64,000 bases of DNA from Pusillimonas caeni. Its GTDB lineage: Bacteria > Pseudomonadota > Gammaproteobacteria > Burkholderiales > Burkholderiaceae_B. Position 1 is the stretch's first letter; each line of letters begins with the position of its first letter. Under the pieces are notes generated by a model. That model was not told where the DNA came from. It did no database searches and saw nothing but the letters and a program-made list of their open reading frames with translations. The translations under genes and the position numbers were made by a program. The stretch spans positions 1-64,000 of the forward strand of contig NZ_PDUW01000007.1 of assembly GCF_003545815.1 (NCBI RefSeq). Reading direction: 5' to 3'. This document shows, one piece after another, positions 1 through 9,775 of the stretch.

Positions 1-134
1 AGGCCAAGTTCCGCACCAACCTGGCCCGGCGCTTTGCGGCCAGGCAGCAAGCGCGTATCCTGGATGTCTCGCTGGACCAGGCGCGGCTCGAAGCCATGCC
101 GGTCCACGAATACGTCGACCTGTACGTAATTTGA
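1..134 (+). CDS. C-terminal fragment of an unrecognised protein
   Basis: An open frame enters from the left edge and ends at a TGA at 132-134. It gives about 43 residues ending in MPVHEYVDLYVI. The start lies outside the window. The composition is ordinary for a soluble protein (alternating charged and hydrophobic residues, no membrane segment). I do not recognise the family from this tail. An 8-bp inverted repeat (AAAGTCGC 160-167 with GCGACTTT 204-211) follows it and may act as a shared hairpin between this gene and the convergent gene ending at 222, but it has no clear T-run. Confidence 0.5.
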   Translation, partial: AKFRTNLARRFAARQQARILDVSLDQARLEAMPVHEYVDLYVI

Positions 135-221
135 GCCGACGGCGGCGGCACGCGTGACTAAAGTCGCCGATACCTTCCAGCAGCCAATACTGGATGCGAA
201 TCAGCGACTTTCACCCGCCCC

Positions 222-1157
222 TTATTCTTTGGGCTCCGTGGTACTGACGGTGATCTTGTCGCCGATGTCGAACGTCATCAAGTCCCTGCCGACCACGAGC
301 GGGCCGTCGTAGGTCTTGCGCGTGCGCGCTTCGAGCTCTTTCTCGGTTACGTCGAAAAGCACGATATGCGAATACACGGCCATGCGCACGCCAGCTTCAG
401 TGAACACTTTGCCGGCTTCTTCGGGCAAAGTATGCTTGGCCAGGATCTTGGGAATGACGGGCGAGGTCTTCATGAGTTCGTCGGACGCCGCCGCGACCTC
501 GTGCACGAGCAGGTCGGCACCCTTGGCGTTTTTGATGACTTCTTCGTTGTAACGCGTGTCGCCCGATAAGACCACGGTGCGCCCCTGGTACTCGAACTTG
601 TATCCGAAGGACGATTCAAGCGGAGGGTGGTCGACCGCGAACGCGGTGATTTTCACGCCATCCTGTTCATAGACCACACCCGGCCCGACGTCGACGGCGT
701 CCACCTTGGAGCCGGGGTTCTGATCCAGGCGTACTTTTATGTCGTAGTCGAACGCCTCGGCCAGCCTGTTCATCATCCTCGCCGTACCCTCAGGTCCCCA
801 GACCTGCAAGGGCACCTTGCGTCCCCGCACCCAGCCTGTCAGATACAAATCGGGAACGCCGATGGTGTGGTCGGAGTGCAGATGGGTCAGAAACAGCTTA
901 TCGACTTCGTTGAAGGGAATGCCCAGCGTATACAGGCGCTGAATGACGCCGCGCCCGGCATCGAACAGGTATTTCTTCCCACCGGCTTCGATAAGCGTCG
1001 ATGGCCCGAAACGGAAAGTCTCGGGCAAGGGACTGCCCGTGCCCAATAGATGCACCCGTAGGTCGGACGCATCCCGCTCTTCGGCGGCAGGCGCCGACTG
1101 CGCAGTCATGCCGGTTAGCGCCAGAGCCGCGGCGACCAAAAGATTAGCGAGTTTCAA
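222..1157 (-). CDS. Exported metallo-beta-lactamase-fold hydrolase (RNase Z/arylsulfatase-like)
   Basis: A 311-residue protein. The best start is a TTG at 1155-1157, placed 6 nt after a full AGGAGG; longer upstream starts have no ribosome site. Residues 1-25 form a signal peptide (hydrophobic AALALTG core, AxA-type site near SAPA), so the enzyme is probably periplasmic. The fold signature HLHSDH lies at residues 92-97, followed by a second-metal Asp (SGDTRY) and a late His (YSHIVLF). The start LLGTGSPLP is typical of the RNase Z-like branch, but the signal peptide argues against tRNA processing. The substrate is unknown. It is a single gene facing away from the tRNA, with its own promoter and an upstream dyad. 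Confidence 0.8.
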   Translation of the reverse strand: MKLANLLVAAALALTGMTAQSAPAAEERDASDLRVHLLGTGSPLPETFRFGPSTLIEAGGKKYLFDAGRGVIQRLYTLGIPFNEVDKLFLTHLHSDHTIGVPDLYLTGWVRGRKVPLQVWGPEGTARMMNRLAEAFDYDIKVRLDQNPGSKVDAVDVGPGVVYEQDGVKITAFAVDHPPLESSFGYKFEYQGRTVVLSGDTRYNEEVIKNAKGADLLVHEVAAASDELMKTSPVIPKILAKHTLPEEAGKVFTEAGVRMAVYSHIVLFDVTEKELEARTRKTYDGPLVVGRDLMTFDIGDKITVSTTEPKE

Positions 1158-1194
1158 GGTCTTCCTCCTATTTCTAATGTGGCGTTGCCCGGAA

Positions 1195-1223
1195 AGTATA
1201 GGAGAGTACCGATAAAATGTCAT
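1195..1223 (-). promoter_or_regulatory. Sigma-70 promoter of the MBL-fold hydrolase gene
   Basis: On the minus strand ATGACA (-35, 1218-1223) and TATACT (-10, 1195-1200) are separated by exactly 17 nt. Transcription would start about 30 nt before the TTG start. A perfect dyad CGTTCA-TATT-TGAACG at 1238-1253 lies just upstream of the -35 and could bind a regulator. Confidence 0.5.
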
Positions 1224-1237
1224 GTTTTTAAACGTAT

Positions 1238-1253
1238 CGTTCATATTTGAACG
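1238..1253. promoter_or_regulatory. Inverted repeat, candidate operator
   Basis: CGTTCA and TGAACG form a perfect 6-bp dyad with a 4-nt spacer, centred near -51 of the predicted hydrolase promoter. The position suits an activator or a repressor of the leftward gene. No regulator gene lies next to it. Confidence 0.3.
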
Positions 1254-1293
1254 AACGTGGCTGATGAAAAACTTAAAGCAAGCTATCCTACAT

Positions 1294-1322
1294 TTGCAAA
1301 CATAGAAAAAATACGCTATAGT
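1294..1322 (+). promoter_or_regulatory. Promoter of tRNA-Val
   Basis: TTGCAA (1294-1299) and TATAGT (1317-1322) are 17 nt apart and end 12 nt before the mature tRNA. This is the expected layout of a strong stable-RNA promoter. Confidence 0.6.
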
Positions 1323-1334
1323 TTCGTTCTTTCT

Positions 1335-1411
1335 AGGCGGTTAGCTCAGTTGGTTAGAGCGCTACGTTGACATCGTAGAGGTCGCTGGTTCGAATCCAGT
1401 ACTGCCTACCA
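1335..1411 (+). tRNA. tRNA-Val (anticodon GAC)
   Basis: A complete cloverleaf. The acceptor stem pairs AGGCGGT (1335-1341) with ACTGCCT (1401-1407) with one G-T pair. The anticodon stem CTACG/CGTAG encloses the loop TTGACAT, so the anticodon is GAC (1369-1371), reading GUC/GUU valine codons. The T-arm GGTTCGAATCC is intact and CCA is encoded (1409-1411). It has its own promoter and terminator, so it is a single-gene unit. No integrase or attachment-site duplication is seen near it. Confidence 0.95.
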
Positions 1412-1418
1412 GAATATG

Positions 1419-1451
1419 AAAAGCCGCTTCTTGGTCAGAAGCGGCTTTTTT
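1419..1451 (+). terminator. Rho-independent terminator of tRNA-Val
   Basis: A stem of AAAAGCCGCTTCT against AGAAGCGGCTTTT with a loop of about 5 nt is followed by further T residues. It starts 8 nt after the encoded CCA. Confidence 0.85.
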
Positions 1452-1583
1452 ATTGCCTCTCGGGGCACGCGCCACGTATCCGTCCGGGCCGCGCGACATG
1501 CCCTTGCGGCGTCCCCGCATGGTTGACGCCGGCGCTGTATTGCTTCAGCATCCAGCACGTCCCGTCTGAAGCGTTTTGCCCTC

Positions 1584-3518
1584 ATGCAGCCCTCCCCCCT
1601 TCCTCCTTCTTCATTGGCCGCCCGCATTGCACGGGTTGTGAGCGTTGGCGCACTGCTGACTCTCGCCGCGTGTTCCGGTATGAACCCGCCGGACCCGGCC
1701 GTCGCGTCCGCAAAGGGCGGGGAAAATGTCTACGAGCTGACGCTTCTCCATATCAACGATCATCATTCGCACCTTGACGAAAGCACCATGCCCTTGATGC
1801 TCGACACGGGCGGCACGCAGCGAGAACGGGTGCTGGTGACCGCGGGCGGGTTCGCCCGGGTCGCCTCGACCATGAAAGAACTTGCCGCGCAGTCGGCCGG
1901 CGCGGCCATCAAGATTCACACCGGCGATGCCGTCACGGGCGATCTTTATTACTCGCTGACCGACGGACAGGCCGACGCCGACCTGATGAACACCGTGTGC
2001 TTCGATGCCATGACGCTGGGCAACCATGAGTTCGATCATGGCGACGCGGCGCTCAAACGCTTCATCGACCGGCTTCACGGCGGAAGCTGCCACACGCCGG
2101 TGCTCAGCGCCAACGTGCGCTTCGGCCCCGATTCGGCGCTGAACCCGTCCAGGGCGCCGGGCATGGTACAACCTTCTGTCATCGTCGAACGCCACGGGCG
2201 CCGGATCGGCCTGGTCGGCATCACGGTGGCCGACAAGACCCGCAACGCCTCGCGCCCCGATCCGGGCACCATCTTTCTGGATGAAGCCGCCAGCGCGCAG
2301 GCGGAAATCGATGCGCTGGCTCGACAGGGCGTAGACATTATCGTGCTCCAGACGCACTATGGCTATCAGGCCGACCTCGCCCTGGCCCGCCGCCTGCGCG
2401 GGGTGGACGCCATCGTGGGCGGAGACTCGCACACCCTGCTCGGCCCCGCCGCCTTGAAGGCTTACGGCCTGACGCCCGTCGGCCCCTACCCCACTCGCGT
2501 CACCGACCTGGATGGCAAGACCGTATGCGTCGCGCAGGCCGGCCAGTATGCCTACGTGGTGGGTGAATTGAAACTGCGCTTCGATGACTCGGGCGAGCTG
2601 CTGGCCTGCGAAGGCCGGCCGCACATTCTGATCGGCGATGATTTCCGTCGAGGCGCTCAAGACGAGCGCAGCGCCCTGAGCGCAGCGGAGAAACAGGCGA
2701 TCGAAGCCGACGTGGCCCGTTCGGACGCTTTGCGCATGAGCCGTCCGGATGCCGAGGCGAAGAAGGCCCTGGCCCCGCACCAAGCCCGCAAGCTCGAATA
2801 CGGCTCTGTCATCGTCGCCCGCACGGAAGAAACACTGTGCGCCCGCCGCGTTCCCGGGCTGCGCGGCGACCGCAGCCGCTCCAGCCAGGGCGATGCCTGC
2901 AATGCCAGCGCGCGGGTCACCCGGCACGGCGGGGACACACAACAATTGGTGGCGCAGGCTTATCTCGAGCGGGCGCAGTCCTATTTCGATGCCGATCTCG
3001 CCGTGATCAATGCCGGCGGCGTGCGCATCGACCTTCCGGCCGGGCCGCTGACCGTCAAGGACGTCCACACGCTGCTGCCTTTCAAGAACACTCTGGTGCA
3101 GCTCAAGATTCCGGGCTCGCTGCTCAAGGCCGCGCTCGAAAGCGCCGTCGATGCCGCGCTTGCCCACCCCCCCAGTACCGGAGCCTTTCCCTATGCGGCC
3201 GGCATGCGTTGGCGGGTGGATGCGGGCCGCGCCGAAGGAGACCGGCTGTTCGGGCTGGAGGTGCTGGAGCAAAACGGGCGGTACGCGCCTTTGGATCCGG
3301 ACCGTATCTATTCCGTGGCCACCATCGATTTCATCGCCGAGGGCAAAGATCATTACTCGCCCTTCGAGCGCCTGCAGGACGGCCAGCGTGTGGATGTGGG
3401 GTTGGATGCGACCCAGCTTTTCCTGGATTATGTCCGGGCATCGACGGGCGCGGGTCGGGGCTTGCGGCCCCTGCCGCCCGAAAAATACAGCACCCAGGCG
3501 TTCATTGCCGCGCCCTGA
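1584..3518 (+). CDS. Lipoprotein 5'-nucleotidase / metallophosphatase (UshA/NadN-like)
   Basis: A 644-residue two-domain enzyme that would hydrolyse extracytoplasmic nucleotides (AMP, possibly NAD or UDP-sugars). The N-terminus carries a lipobox, LAAC, with the lipidated cysteine at residue 30, so it is membrane-anchored rather than free periplasmic. The metallophosphatase domain shows HINDHHSHLD, GDAVTGDLYY, GNHEFDHG, QTHYGYQADL and GGDSHT, supplying the two-metal ligands. The C-terminal 5'-nucleotidase domain shows NAGGVRIDL and LLPFKNTLV, the usual substrate-binding stretch, and IAEGKDHYS near the end. About 550 residues are usual, so this one has an insertion around residues 365-440. It is convergent with trpF. 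The ribosome site is weak. The exact substrate cannot be told from the sequence. Confidence 0.85.
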   Translation: MQPSPLPPSSLAARIARVVSVGALLTLAACSGMNPPDPAVASAKGGENVYELTLLHINDHHSHLDESTMPLMLDTGGTQRERVLVTAGGFARVASTMKELAAQSAGAAIKIHTGDAVTGDLYYSLTDGQADADLMNTVCFDAMTLGNHEFDHGDAALKRFIDRLHGGSCHTPVLSANVRFGPDSALNPSRAPGMVQPSVIVERHGRRIGLVGITVADKTRNASRPDPGTIFLDEAASAQAEIDALARQGVDIIVLQTHYGYQADLALARRLRGVDAIVGGDSHTLLGPAALKAYGLTPVGPYPTRVTDLDGKTVCVAQAGQYAYVVGELKLRFDDSGELLACEGRPHILIGDDFRRGAQDERSALSAAEKQAIEADVARSDALRMSRPDAEAKKALAPHQARKLEYGSVIVARTEETLCARRVPGLRGDRSRSSQGDACNASARVTRHGGDTQQLVAQAYLERAQSYFDADLAVINAGGVRIDLPAGPLTVKDVHTLLPFKNTLVQLKIPGSLLKAALESAVDAALAHPPSTGAFPYAAGMRWRVDAGRAEGDRLFGLEVLEQNGRYAPLDPDRIYSVATIDFIAEGKDHYSPFERLQDGQRVDVGLDATQLFLDYVRASTGAGRGLRPLPPEKYSTQAFIAAP

Positions 3519-3577
3519 TCCTGAATCCGCCGTCGGACAGTCGGATCATTGACTGCCCGGCAGCCCTCGGCAAGCGC

Positions 3578-4231
3578 TCAGGAAAACGACGCGCGGCAGA
3601 CCTCCTGCATGAAGGCCTGCATTTTCTCCGCCGACTTGATGCCGCCCGATTCTTCCACACCGCTGGACACGTCCAGCGCATAAGGCCGCACGGTCTTCAC
3701 CGCTTCGGCGACATTAAGCGGACTGAGTCCGCCGGCAAGAACGAGGGGCCGGCTGTCGGGAGCGTGCCGCACCTCATCGAGCAGAGCGATATCGAAAGTA
3801 AGGCCGCTGCCGCCGTAGCCCGGGCTATAGCTGTCGAACAGCCACGCAGCCGCATGGGGATAGCGTCGGCATGCTTCGAGCACGGACTGCGGGTCTTCCA
3901 GCCCGGGGCCGCCCACCCTGAAGGCCTTCATGTAGGCATGGCCAAAGCCCGCACAGTACTCCGGCGTCTCGTCGCCATGGAACTGCAGGACATCCGGCCG
4001 CACTTGCTCGAGCACCTGCCGCACCTGGGCTTCAGGCACATTCACGAACAGGGCCGTGACGCTGACGAAGGCGGGCACGGCACAGCGCAGGCTGCGGGCC
4101 TGTTCCAGGCTGACCAACCTGGAACTCTTCGGATAAAAGACCAGCCCGATCGCGTCGGCGCCCGCTTCGCAGGCCGCTTCGACGTCCTGGACGCGGGTAA
4201 TGCCGCAGATCTTGACACGGGTTCGTAGCAT
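3578..4231 (-). CDS. trpF: Phosphoribosylanthranilate isomerase
   Basis: A 217-residue single-domain TIM barrel that converts N-(5'-phosphoribosyl)anthranilate to CdRP in tryptophan synthesis. The start RVKICGITR holds the catalytic cysteine and FDSYSPGYGGSG the catalytic aspartate and phosphate loop; VLAGGLSPLNV and DVSSGVE complete the phosphate site. It is the last gene of the leftward run from leuC, 106 bp after truA. In related genomes trpB and trpA usually follow; here the next gene is the convergent nucleotidase. A GC-rich hairpin (4284-4307) lies in the gap to truA. Confidence 0.96.
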   Translation of the reverse strand: MLRTRVKICGITRVQDVEAACEAGADAIGLVFYPKSSRLVSLEQARSLRCAVPAFVSVTALFVNVPEAQVRQVLEQVRPDVLQFHGDETPEYCAGFGHAYMKAFRVGGPGLEDPQSVLEACRRYPHAAAWLFDSYSPGYGGSGLTFDIALLDEVRHAPDSRPLVLAGGLSPLNVAEAVKTVRPYALDVSSGVEESGGIKSAEKMQAFMQEVCRASFS

Positions 4232-4283
4232 GAAGCAAAAAACCTTTTACGATGACGATGAAATTATGGAAGGGCCGGACAAC

Positions 4284-4307
4284 CGCCCTCGCCGAAGCCC
4301 GAGGGCG
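4284..4307. other. GC-rich hairpin between truA and trpF
   Basis: CGCCCTCG (4284-4291) pairs perfectly with CGAGGGCG (4300-4307) around an 8-nt loop. There is no T-run on either side, so it is more likely an mRNA-stabilising or partly attenuating hairpin than a strong terminator. Confidence 0.35.
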
Positions 4308-4337
4308 ATGCGTTCTACGCAGCTTGACGCGGACATT

Positions 4338-5153
4338 TTAACGTTCGAACCGGACGACAGGCAGCATGTGCGTCGCCAGCAGCTCGTTCAGGTCGGCGCG
4401 AGGCAGGCCGAAACGCGCCGGATACTCCACGCCGGCCAGATACAGGCCGGCGGGCGAGAAGGTGGGCGCCGACAGGCGGCGGTCGCGCCGCTGCAAAAGC
4501 GTGTCGACCCAGGCGGGTTCTTGGCGGCCCTGCCCGATATACAGCAAAGCCCCCATTAGATTGCGCACCATATGATGCAGGAAGGCGTTGGCCCGGAAGA
4601 CAAATACGAAAAATTCGCCCTGCAGCTCGATGTCCAGCCTGTACAAGGTACGGACGGGGCTGGCCGCCTGGCACTGGGATGAGCGGAACGCGCTGAAGTC
4701 GTGCTCGCCGAGCAGGCATGCCGCCGCCCGTTGCATCGGCTCGAGGCTCAAGGGCCGATACACCCAGCCCGCTCGCCCGTGCATCATGGGCGAACGCACC
4801 CGGGCCTGCCGCACGAGATACACATAAGTACGCGACAAGGCCGAGAACCGCGCATGGAAATCGTCGTCCACGACGCTGGCCCACTGCACCGCCACGCTGC
4901 TGGGCAGCAGCGCGTTCAGCCCCCGCACCCAGGACTCGGGCTGCCGTTGCGCGGCCGTGTCGACGTGCACCACCTGTTCCAGGGCGTGGACGCCCGTATC
5001 GGTGCGGCCGGCGCATATTGTGGACGCGGGATGGGCCAGGAACTGGCCCAGCGCCGACTCGAGGGTGTCTTGAACGGTCAGCCCGCCCGGTTGTGTCTGC
5101 CATCCCTGCCAGGGCGCCCCATCGTATGCCAGTCCTAAGGCAACGCGCGGCAT
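4338..5153 (-). CDS. truA: tRNA pseudouridine(38-40) synthase
   Basis: A 271-residue protein starting at ATG 5153 ([12 protein letters not shown]); the upstream in-frame extension is a shadow of the fimV frame. TruA isomerises uridines 38-40 in the anticodon arm of many tRNAs. The catalytic Asp is in [37 protein letters not shown] and [11 protein letters not shown] are all standard TruA blocks. It starts 14 nt after the fimV stop, as in Bordetella, and probably shares its transcript. Confidence 0.96.
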   Translation of the reverse strand: MPRVALGLAYDGAPWQGWQTQPGGLTVQDTLESALGQFLAHPASTICAGRTDTGVHALEQVVHVDTAAQRQPESWVRGLNALLPSSVAVQWASVVDDDFHARFSALSRTYVYLVRQARVRSPMMHGRAGWVYRPLSLEPMQRAAACLLGEHDFSAFRSSQCQAASPVRTLYRLDIELQGEFFVFVFRANAFLHHMVRNLMGALLYIGQGRQEPAWVDTLLQRRDRRLSAPTFSPAGLYLAGVEYPARFGLPRADLNELLATHMLPVVRFER

Positions 5154-5167
5154 AACTGTCTTTGCCG

Positions 5168-6832
5168 CTATGCGGTATGAGGCGGACGCCCGTCGGTGGG
5201 CGGCTTGTCGAAATCGAGATCGATTTTTTCGAGGCGCTCTTGCACCATGGCCTCGGTAACGCCGCCCTGGCCGTCGTCGCTGCGCGCGGCACTGGCTCGG
5301 CGCAGGACCCAGGCGATAATGAGCACGACCAGCGCCAATACCGCGGTAATGACGCCCAACAGGTTCTCTTGAAGCCACGACACGGGTTGTTCTGCCTTGC
5401 TGGAAGTGGAAGGATTGGAGTCGTCTTGAGCCGAGGCCGGACCGGCGTCGGCCTGCGCAACGCTTTCTGCGCCGCCGCCTTCGGCGCCCTGCGGCCCGTC
5501 AGCGCGGCCGGGGCCTGGAACCGCTGCGGTCCCGGAGGGTGCCACGCCTGTTTCACCCGCCGCGGCAGCGCCGCTTTGGGCGGGGGCCGCCTGTTCCGAA
5601 GCATTGCCGCCCGCACCTTCTGCGGCGGCCGTCCCGGAGGCGCCGCCGGATGCGGCCGGCTGCGCCGGGCTCGACGCCGCGCTTTCCGGCGAGGCCGGCT
5701 CTTCCGGGGAAGCGCCGATGCTGGTGGCGGCATCGGACAACGTCTGGCCCACGACCGCCGCTCCATCGAGCACGGCCTCTTTGGCCGCCTCGCCCTGCAT
5801 CTGCAGGGCCTGGTTGAGGCTTTGCACATTGCGCTCGAGCTGCGAAACCCGCGCCTGCGATTCGTCGATGTTACGCCGGGTGGCGTCTTGCTCGTCCCGC
5901 GCGGCATCGCTTGCACTGCCGCTGGACAGGACGACCTGGTCGCCCGCAGCGGCGGCGGGGCTGGCCGTTACCCGCGCCGAGGCGCCGGATACCGCCCCCT
6001 GTTGCGCCGAACCGCCCTGCACGGCCTCGCCGCGGCGCGCCGCGACGGCCTGCCGGTAATTGGCGTAAGCCTGGGCATGCTGCTGGAAGATGCGCCTTGC
6101 CTCGCGATCGGACACCGCGCGCAGCGCTGAAGAATCGGGGATGGCCAGTGTCGCGCCGGCCTTGACGAGGTTGATGTTGCCGTCGATGAAGGCCTGGGGA
6201 TTGGCCTTTTGCAGCGCGATCATCATCTGGTACACCGACACGCCTTCAACCGCGTTGGCCCGGGCGAGCGCGAACAGCGTATCGCCGCGGCGCACTGAAA
6301 TGGCCCCTGACGCGGCCGGGGCAGAGCCGGCGGCGGCGCCGGATGCGGCTGTGCCGGAACCGGCGGATGCCGTTTGCGCTGCAGCAGTCGGGCTCGGCCG
6401 GGAGGAATGCGTCAGCAGGCTGACCTGATGCTGCTGGCTGCCGCCGGCCGTATCGATCTGCAGCAGCAGGTCGGCCACCGGCCCGTCGAACGGCTGGCTG
6501 GAGCGTATCTGGACCACCCGCGAGTCGGGCGCGAAGCCCTTGTCGAGGGTGAAGCGCAAACTGGACAGCTCGACCGGGGGTACCAGGCCGGCTTGCTGCC
6601 AGGCCGCGGCGGGCGCTGCGCTGACCCGCAGCGATTGCAGATCGGCCTGGCTGAGCTCGCGAAGGGGAACATTGATGTGCAGGGGTTGGCCGGGCGCTGA
6701 AACCAGGCGCGAATGGCCAATGCTTGCTGCGTGGGCCGGCGTCCATGCCGCCAGTATCGCCGCCAGGGCGAGGGCTACGGGCGTGGCCTGGATCAACGGT
6801 GTTTTGCCGGCCCCACAACAAGTCTTCCGCAT
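5168..6832 (-). CDS. FimV/HubP-like LysM membrane protein, short form
   Basis: A 554-residue protein from ATG 6832. It has a signal peptide ([13 protein letters not shown]), the FimV N-terminal beta domain ([17 protein letters not shown]), a LysM peptidoglycan-binding segment ([18 protein letters not shown] to [15 protein letters not shown]), a short coiled coil ([19 protein letters not shown]), a long Ala/Gly/Pro-rich linker, a transmembrane helix ([22 protein letters not shown]) written here only to its core, and a 45-residue cytoplasmic tail with EKIDLDFD. Family members organise the cell pole and type IV pili. The usual long acidic cytoplasmic part with TPR repeats is missing. It starts 2 nt after the asd stop, so translation is probably coupled. 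Confidence 0.85.
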   Translation of the reverse strand: MRKTCCGAGKTPLIQATPVALALAAILAAWTPAHAASIGHSRLVSAPGQPLHINVPLRELSQADLQSLRVSAAPAAAWQQAGLVPPVELSSLRFTLDKGFAPDSRVVQIRSSQPFDGPVADLLLQIDTAGGSQQHQVSLLTHSSRPSPTAAAQTASAGSGTAASGAAAGSAPAASGAISVRRGDTLFALARANAVEGVSVYQMMIALQKANPQAFIDGNINLVKAGATLAIPDSSALRAVSDREARRIFQQHAQAYANYRQAVAARRGEAVQGGSAQQGAVSGASARVTASPAAAAGDQVVLSSGSASDAARDEQDATRRNIDESQARVSQLERNVQSLNQALQMQGEAAKEAVLDGAAVVGQTLSDAATSIGASPEEPASPESAASSPAQPAASGGASGTAAAEGAGGNASEQAAPAQSGAAAAGETGVAPSGTAAVPGPGRADGPQGAEGGGAESVAQADAGPASAQDDSNPSTSSKAEQPVSWLQENLLGVITAVLALVVLIIAWVLRRASAARSDDGQGGVTEAMVQERLEKIDLDFDKPPTDGRPPHTA

Positions 6833-6834
6833 AT

Positions 6835-7965
6835 TTACAATTCGCCCAAAGTAATGCGCAGCATACGGCGCAGCGGCTCGGCCGCGCCCCACAGCAGTTG
6901 ATCGCCGACGGTGAAAGCGCTGAGGTATTCGGAACCCATGGACATTTTGCGCAGGCGCCCCACGGGAATATCCAAAGTACCCGTTACGGCTACCGGCGTC
7001 AATTGCTGCATGGTGGCATCGCGCTCGTTGGGCACCACCTTGGCCCACTTGGAGCCTTCGCGCAGCAGATCGGAGATCTCGTCCAGGGGCACGTCGCGCT
7101 TGAGCTTGATGGTGAGCGCCTGGCTGTGGCAGCGCATGGCGCCGATGCGCACGCACAAGCCGTCGATGGGCGTGGGCGCGGTGCCGAAGGCCTCGCCGCG
7201 CCCCAGGATCTTGTTGGTCTCGGCCTCGGCCTTCCATTCTTCGCGCGACACGCCGTTGCCCAGATCTTTGTCGATCCAGGGAATGAGGCTGCCCGCCAGG
7301 GGGACGCCGAAATGGTCGCGGGGCAGTTCGGCATGCTGCTGCCTGCCGAGCACGCCGCGGTCGATCTCGAGAATGGCCGAAGCGGGATCGTCGAGCAGCG
7401 TCTTGACCGACTCGTTGAGCAGGCCGAACTGGGTGAGCAGCTCGCGCATGTGCTGAGCGCCGCCGCCGGAAGCCGCCTGGTAGGTCATGCTGGTCATCCA
7501 CTCGACCAGGTCATTGTTGAACAGGCCGGCCAGGCCCATTAGCATGCAACTGACCGTGCAGTTGCCGCCGACGAAGTTCTTGATGCCGCGCTGAAGGGCG
7601 GCGTCGATGACCGGACGGTTGACCGGGTCGAGCACGATGATGGCGTCGTCGGCCATGCGCAGCGTGCTGGCCGCGTCGATCCAGATGCCGTCCCAGCCTG
7701 CCGAGCGCAGCTTGGAATAGACGGCGGTGGTGTAGTCGCCGCCCTGGGCGGTGACGATGATGGGCAGCTTCTTGAGGGCCTCGATGTCATAGGCGTCCTG
7801 CAGCGCGCCCGCGCCTTCGGCCCAGGCGGGCGCCTTGCCGCCGGCGTTGCTGGTGGAAAAAAAGACGGGCTCGAAAAGAGCAAAATCGTTCTCGTCGCGC
7901 ATGCGCTGCATGAGGACGGAACCCACCATGCCACGCCAGCCGACCAAACCTACTGCCTGGGTCAT
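6835..7965 (-). CDS. asd: Aspartate-semialdehyde dehydrogenase
   Basis: A 376-residue NADP-dependent enzyme that reduces aspartyl phosphate to aspartate semialdehyde for Lys, Met, Thr, Ile and cell-wall diaminopimelate. [13 protein letters not shown] is the nucleotide-binding loop. The catalytic cysteine lies in GGNCTVSCM, and [13 protein letters not shown] holds the active-site His/Arg region. I place the start at ATG 7965; a GTG three codons upstream is also possible. It lies 38 bp after leuB and directly before fimV, the order known in Bordetella and Achromobacter. Confidence 0.96.
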   Translation of the reverse strand: MTQAVGLVGWRGMVGSVLMQRMRDENDFALFEPVFFSTSNAGGKAPAWAEGAGALQDAYDIEALKKLPIIVTAQGGDYTTAVYSKLRSAGWDGIWIDAASTLRMADDAIIVLDPVNRPVIDAALQRGIKNFVGGNCTVSCMLMGLAGLFNNDLVEWMTSMTYQAASGGGAQHMRELLTQFGLLNESVKTLLDDPASAILEIDRGVLGRQQHAELPRDHFGVPLAGSLIPWIDKDLGNGVSREEWKAEAETNKILGRGEAFGTAPTPIDGLCVRIGAMRCHSQALTIKLKRDVPLDEISDLLREGSKWAKVVPNERDATMQQLTPVAVTGTLDIPVGRLRKMSMGSEYLSAFTVGDQLLWGAAEPLRRMLRITLGEL

Positions 7966-8003
7966 ATGGCTCACTTTTATGAAAGATCAGAAAACAACAG
8001 CCA

Positions 8004-9080
8004 TTATTTTAGCGCCTTCAACACCGCGTCGCCCATTTCGGAGGTGGACACCTTGGTAAGGCCTTCTTCGTGGATGTCCACGGTACGCAAGCCCTGCTCG
8101 AGCACGCGCTGCACCGCTGCCTCGATGCGGTCGGCCTGCTCGGCCTCGCCCAGCGAATAGCGCAGCAGCATGGCGGCCGACAAGATGGTGGCCAGCGGGT
8201 TGGCCAGGTTCTTGCCCGCGATGTCGGGCGCCGAGCCGTGGCTGGGCTCGTACAGCCCCTGGCTGGCCGAATTCAGCGAGGCCGAGGGCAGCATGCCGAT
8301 GGAGCCGGTCAGCATGGCGGCCTCGTCGGACAGGATGTCGCCGAACAGATTGCCGGTTACGATGACGTCGAACTCTTTGGGCGCACGCACCAGCTGCATG
8401 GCCGCATTGTCGATGTACATATGGGTCAGGGCCACGTCGGGGTACTCTTTGGCGACCTCGATCATGATCTCGCGCCAGAACTGCGAGGTCTCGAGCACGT
8501 TGGACTTGTCGACGCTGCACAGCTTCTTGCTGCGCTTTTGCGCAGCCTGGAAGGCCACGTGGGCGATGCGGCGCACTTCGCTTTCGGCGTAGTGCATGGT
8601 GTCGAAGCCCTGGCGCTCGCCCTTGAACGGGCCCTCGGCCACTTCGCGCACGCCGCGCGGCTGGCCGAAGTAGATGTCGCCCGTCAGTTCGCGAACGATC
8701 AGAATATCGAGTCCCGACACGACCTCGGGCTTGAGCGAGGATGCATTGGCCAGTTGGGGATACAGAATGGCGGGGCGAAGGTTGGCAAACAGCCCCAGCG
8801 CCTTGCGCAGGCCCAATATGGCCTGCTCGGGGCGAAGTTCGCGGGCCAGCGTGTCGTACTTCCAGTCGCCCACCGCGCCGAACAGAATGGCGTCGGCGCT
8901 TTTGGCCAGGTCGAGCACCACCGGCGGCAGCGGGTGGCCGTACACGTCGTAGGCCGCGCCGCCCACCGGCTGGGTCTGCAGGTCGAGGTCCAGGCCCAGC
9001 GCCGTCAGGACACGCACCGCCTGTTCGGTGATCTCGGTGCCAATGCCGTCGCCCGGCAATACTGCAATCTTGTATGTCAT
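8004..9080 (-). CDS. leuB: 3-isopropylmalate dehydrogenase
   Basis: A 358-residue enzyme for the NAD-dependent oxidative decarboxylation of 3-isopropylmalate in leucine synthesis. [13 protein letters not shown] is the N-terminal nucleotide motif. [14 protein letters not shown] carries substrate-binding Arg/Tyr residues and [14 protein letters not shown] is the family signature. Length is normal. It follows leuD by 36 bp and is third in the leuCDB operon. Confidence 0.97.
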   Translation of the reverse strand: MTYKIAVLPGDGIGTEITEQAVRVLTALGLDLDLQTQPVGGAAYDVYGHPLPPVVLDLAKSADAILFGAVGDWKYDTLARELRPEQAILGLRKALGLFANLRPAILYPQLANASSLKPEVVSGLDILIVRELTGDIYFGQPRGVREVAEGPFKGERQGFDTMHYAESEVRRIAHVAFQAAQKRSKKLCSVDKSNVLETSQFWREIMIEVAKEYPDVALTHMYIDNAAMQLVRAPKEFDVIVTGNLFGDILSDEAAMLTGSIGMLPSASLNSASQGLYEPSHGSAPDIAGKNLANPLATILSAAMLLRYSLGEAEQADRIEAAVQRVLEQGLRTVDIHEEGLTKVSTSEMGDAVLKALK

Positions 9081-9116
9081 GGGTTTCCCAGTTGCTTTGT
9101 TTGAATTGAACGGCCG

Positions 9117-9767
9117 CTATGCCTGCGGAGTGCCCGCCAGCCAGGGATGGCGGCTCAGGCGCTCGCCCTCGAAGGCGCGGATCTTGTCGGCCTTTTGCAA
9201 GGTGGTGGCGATCTCGTCCAGCCCGTTGAGCAGGCTGTGCTTGCGGAACGGCTCGACCTCGAAAGCGATTTCCCGCCCCTCGGGCGTTACCACGACCTGG
9301 CGCGGCAGATCGATATTCAGCGTATAGCCCTCGTTGGCATAGAGCTCTTCGAACAGGCGCGAAACCTCGTCCTCGGACAGCACGATGGGCAACAGCCCGT
9401 TCTTGAAGCTGTTGTTGAAGAAGATGTCGGCATACGAGGGCGCGATGATGGCGCGAAAGCCGTACTGGTCCAGCGCCCAGGGCGCATGCTCGCGGCTCGA
9501 GCCGCAGCCGAAGTTCTTGCGCGTCAGCAGAATCGAGGCGCCCTGATAGCGCGGCTTGTTCAAAGAGAACTCCGGGTTCAGCGGACGCTTGGAGTTGTCC
9601 ATGCCCGGCTCGCCGTGATCGAGGTAGCGCAGCTCATCGAACAGATTGGGGCCGAAGCCCGTGCGCTTGATCGACTTGAGGAACTGCTTGGGAATGATCA
9701 GGTCGGTGTCCACGTTCTCGCGGTCGAGCGGGGCCACCAGGCCTTTGTGAGTGGTGAATGCTTGCAT
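9117..9767 (-). CDS. leuD: 3-isopropylmalate dehydratase, small subunit
   Basis: A 216-residue swivelling domain of isopropylmalate isomerase; it pairs with LeuC. The blocks [29 protein letters not shown] and [13 protein letters not shown] are the family core. It starts 8 nt after the leuC stop. The entericidin-like small gene found between leuC and leuD in some Bordetella is absent, as the spacing leaves no room. Confidence 0.97.
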   Translation of the reverse strand: MQAFTTHKGLVAPLDRENVDTDLIIPKQFLKSIKRTGFGPNLFDELRYLDHGEPGMDNSKRPLNPEFSLNKPRYQGASILLTRKNFGCGSSREHAPWALDQYGFRAIIAPSYADIFFNNSFKNGLLPIVLSEDEVSRLFEELYANEGYTLNIDLPRQVVVTPEGREIAFEVEPFRKHSLLNGLDEIATTLQKADKIRAFEGERLSRHPWLAGTPQA

Positions 9768-9775
9768 GAGCTTTC

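Noticed and set aside
1611-3353. 580-codon open frame opposite the nucleotidase gene
   Set aside because: Antisense shadow of a high-GC gene; the plus-strand product has a lipobox and all catalytic motifs, while the reverse frame shows no recognisable domain.
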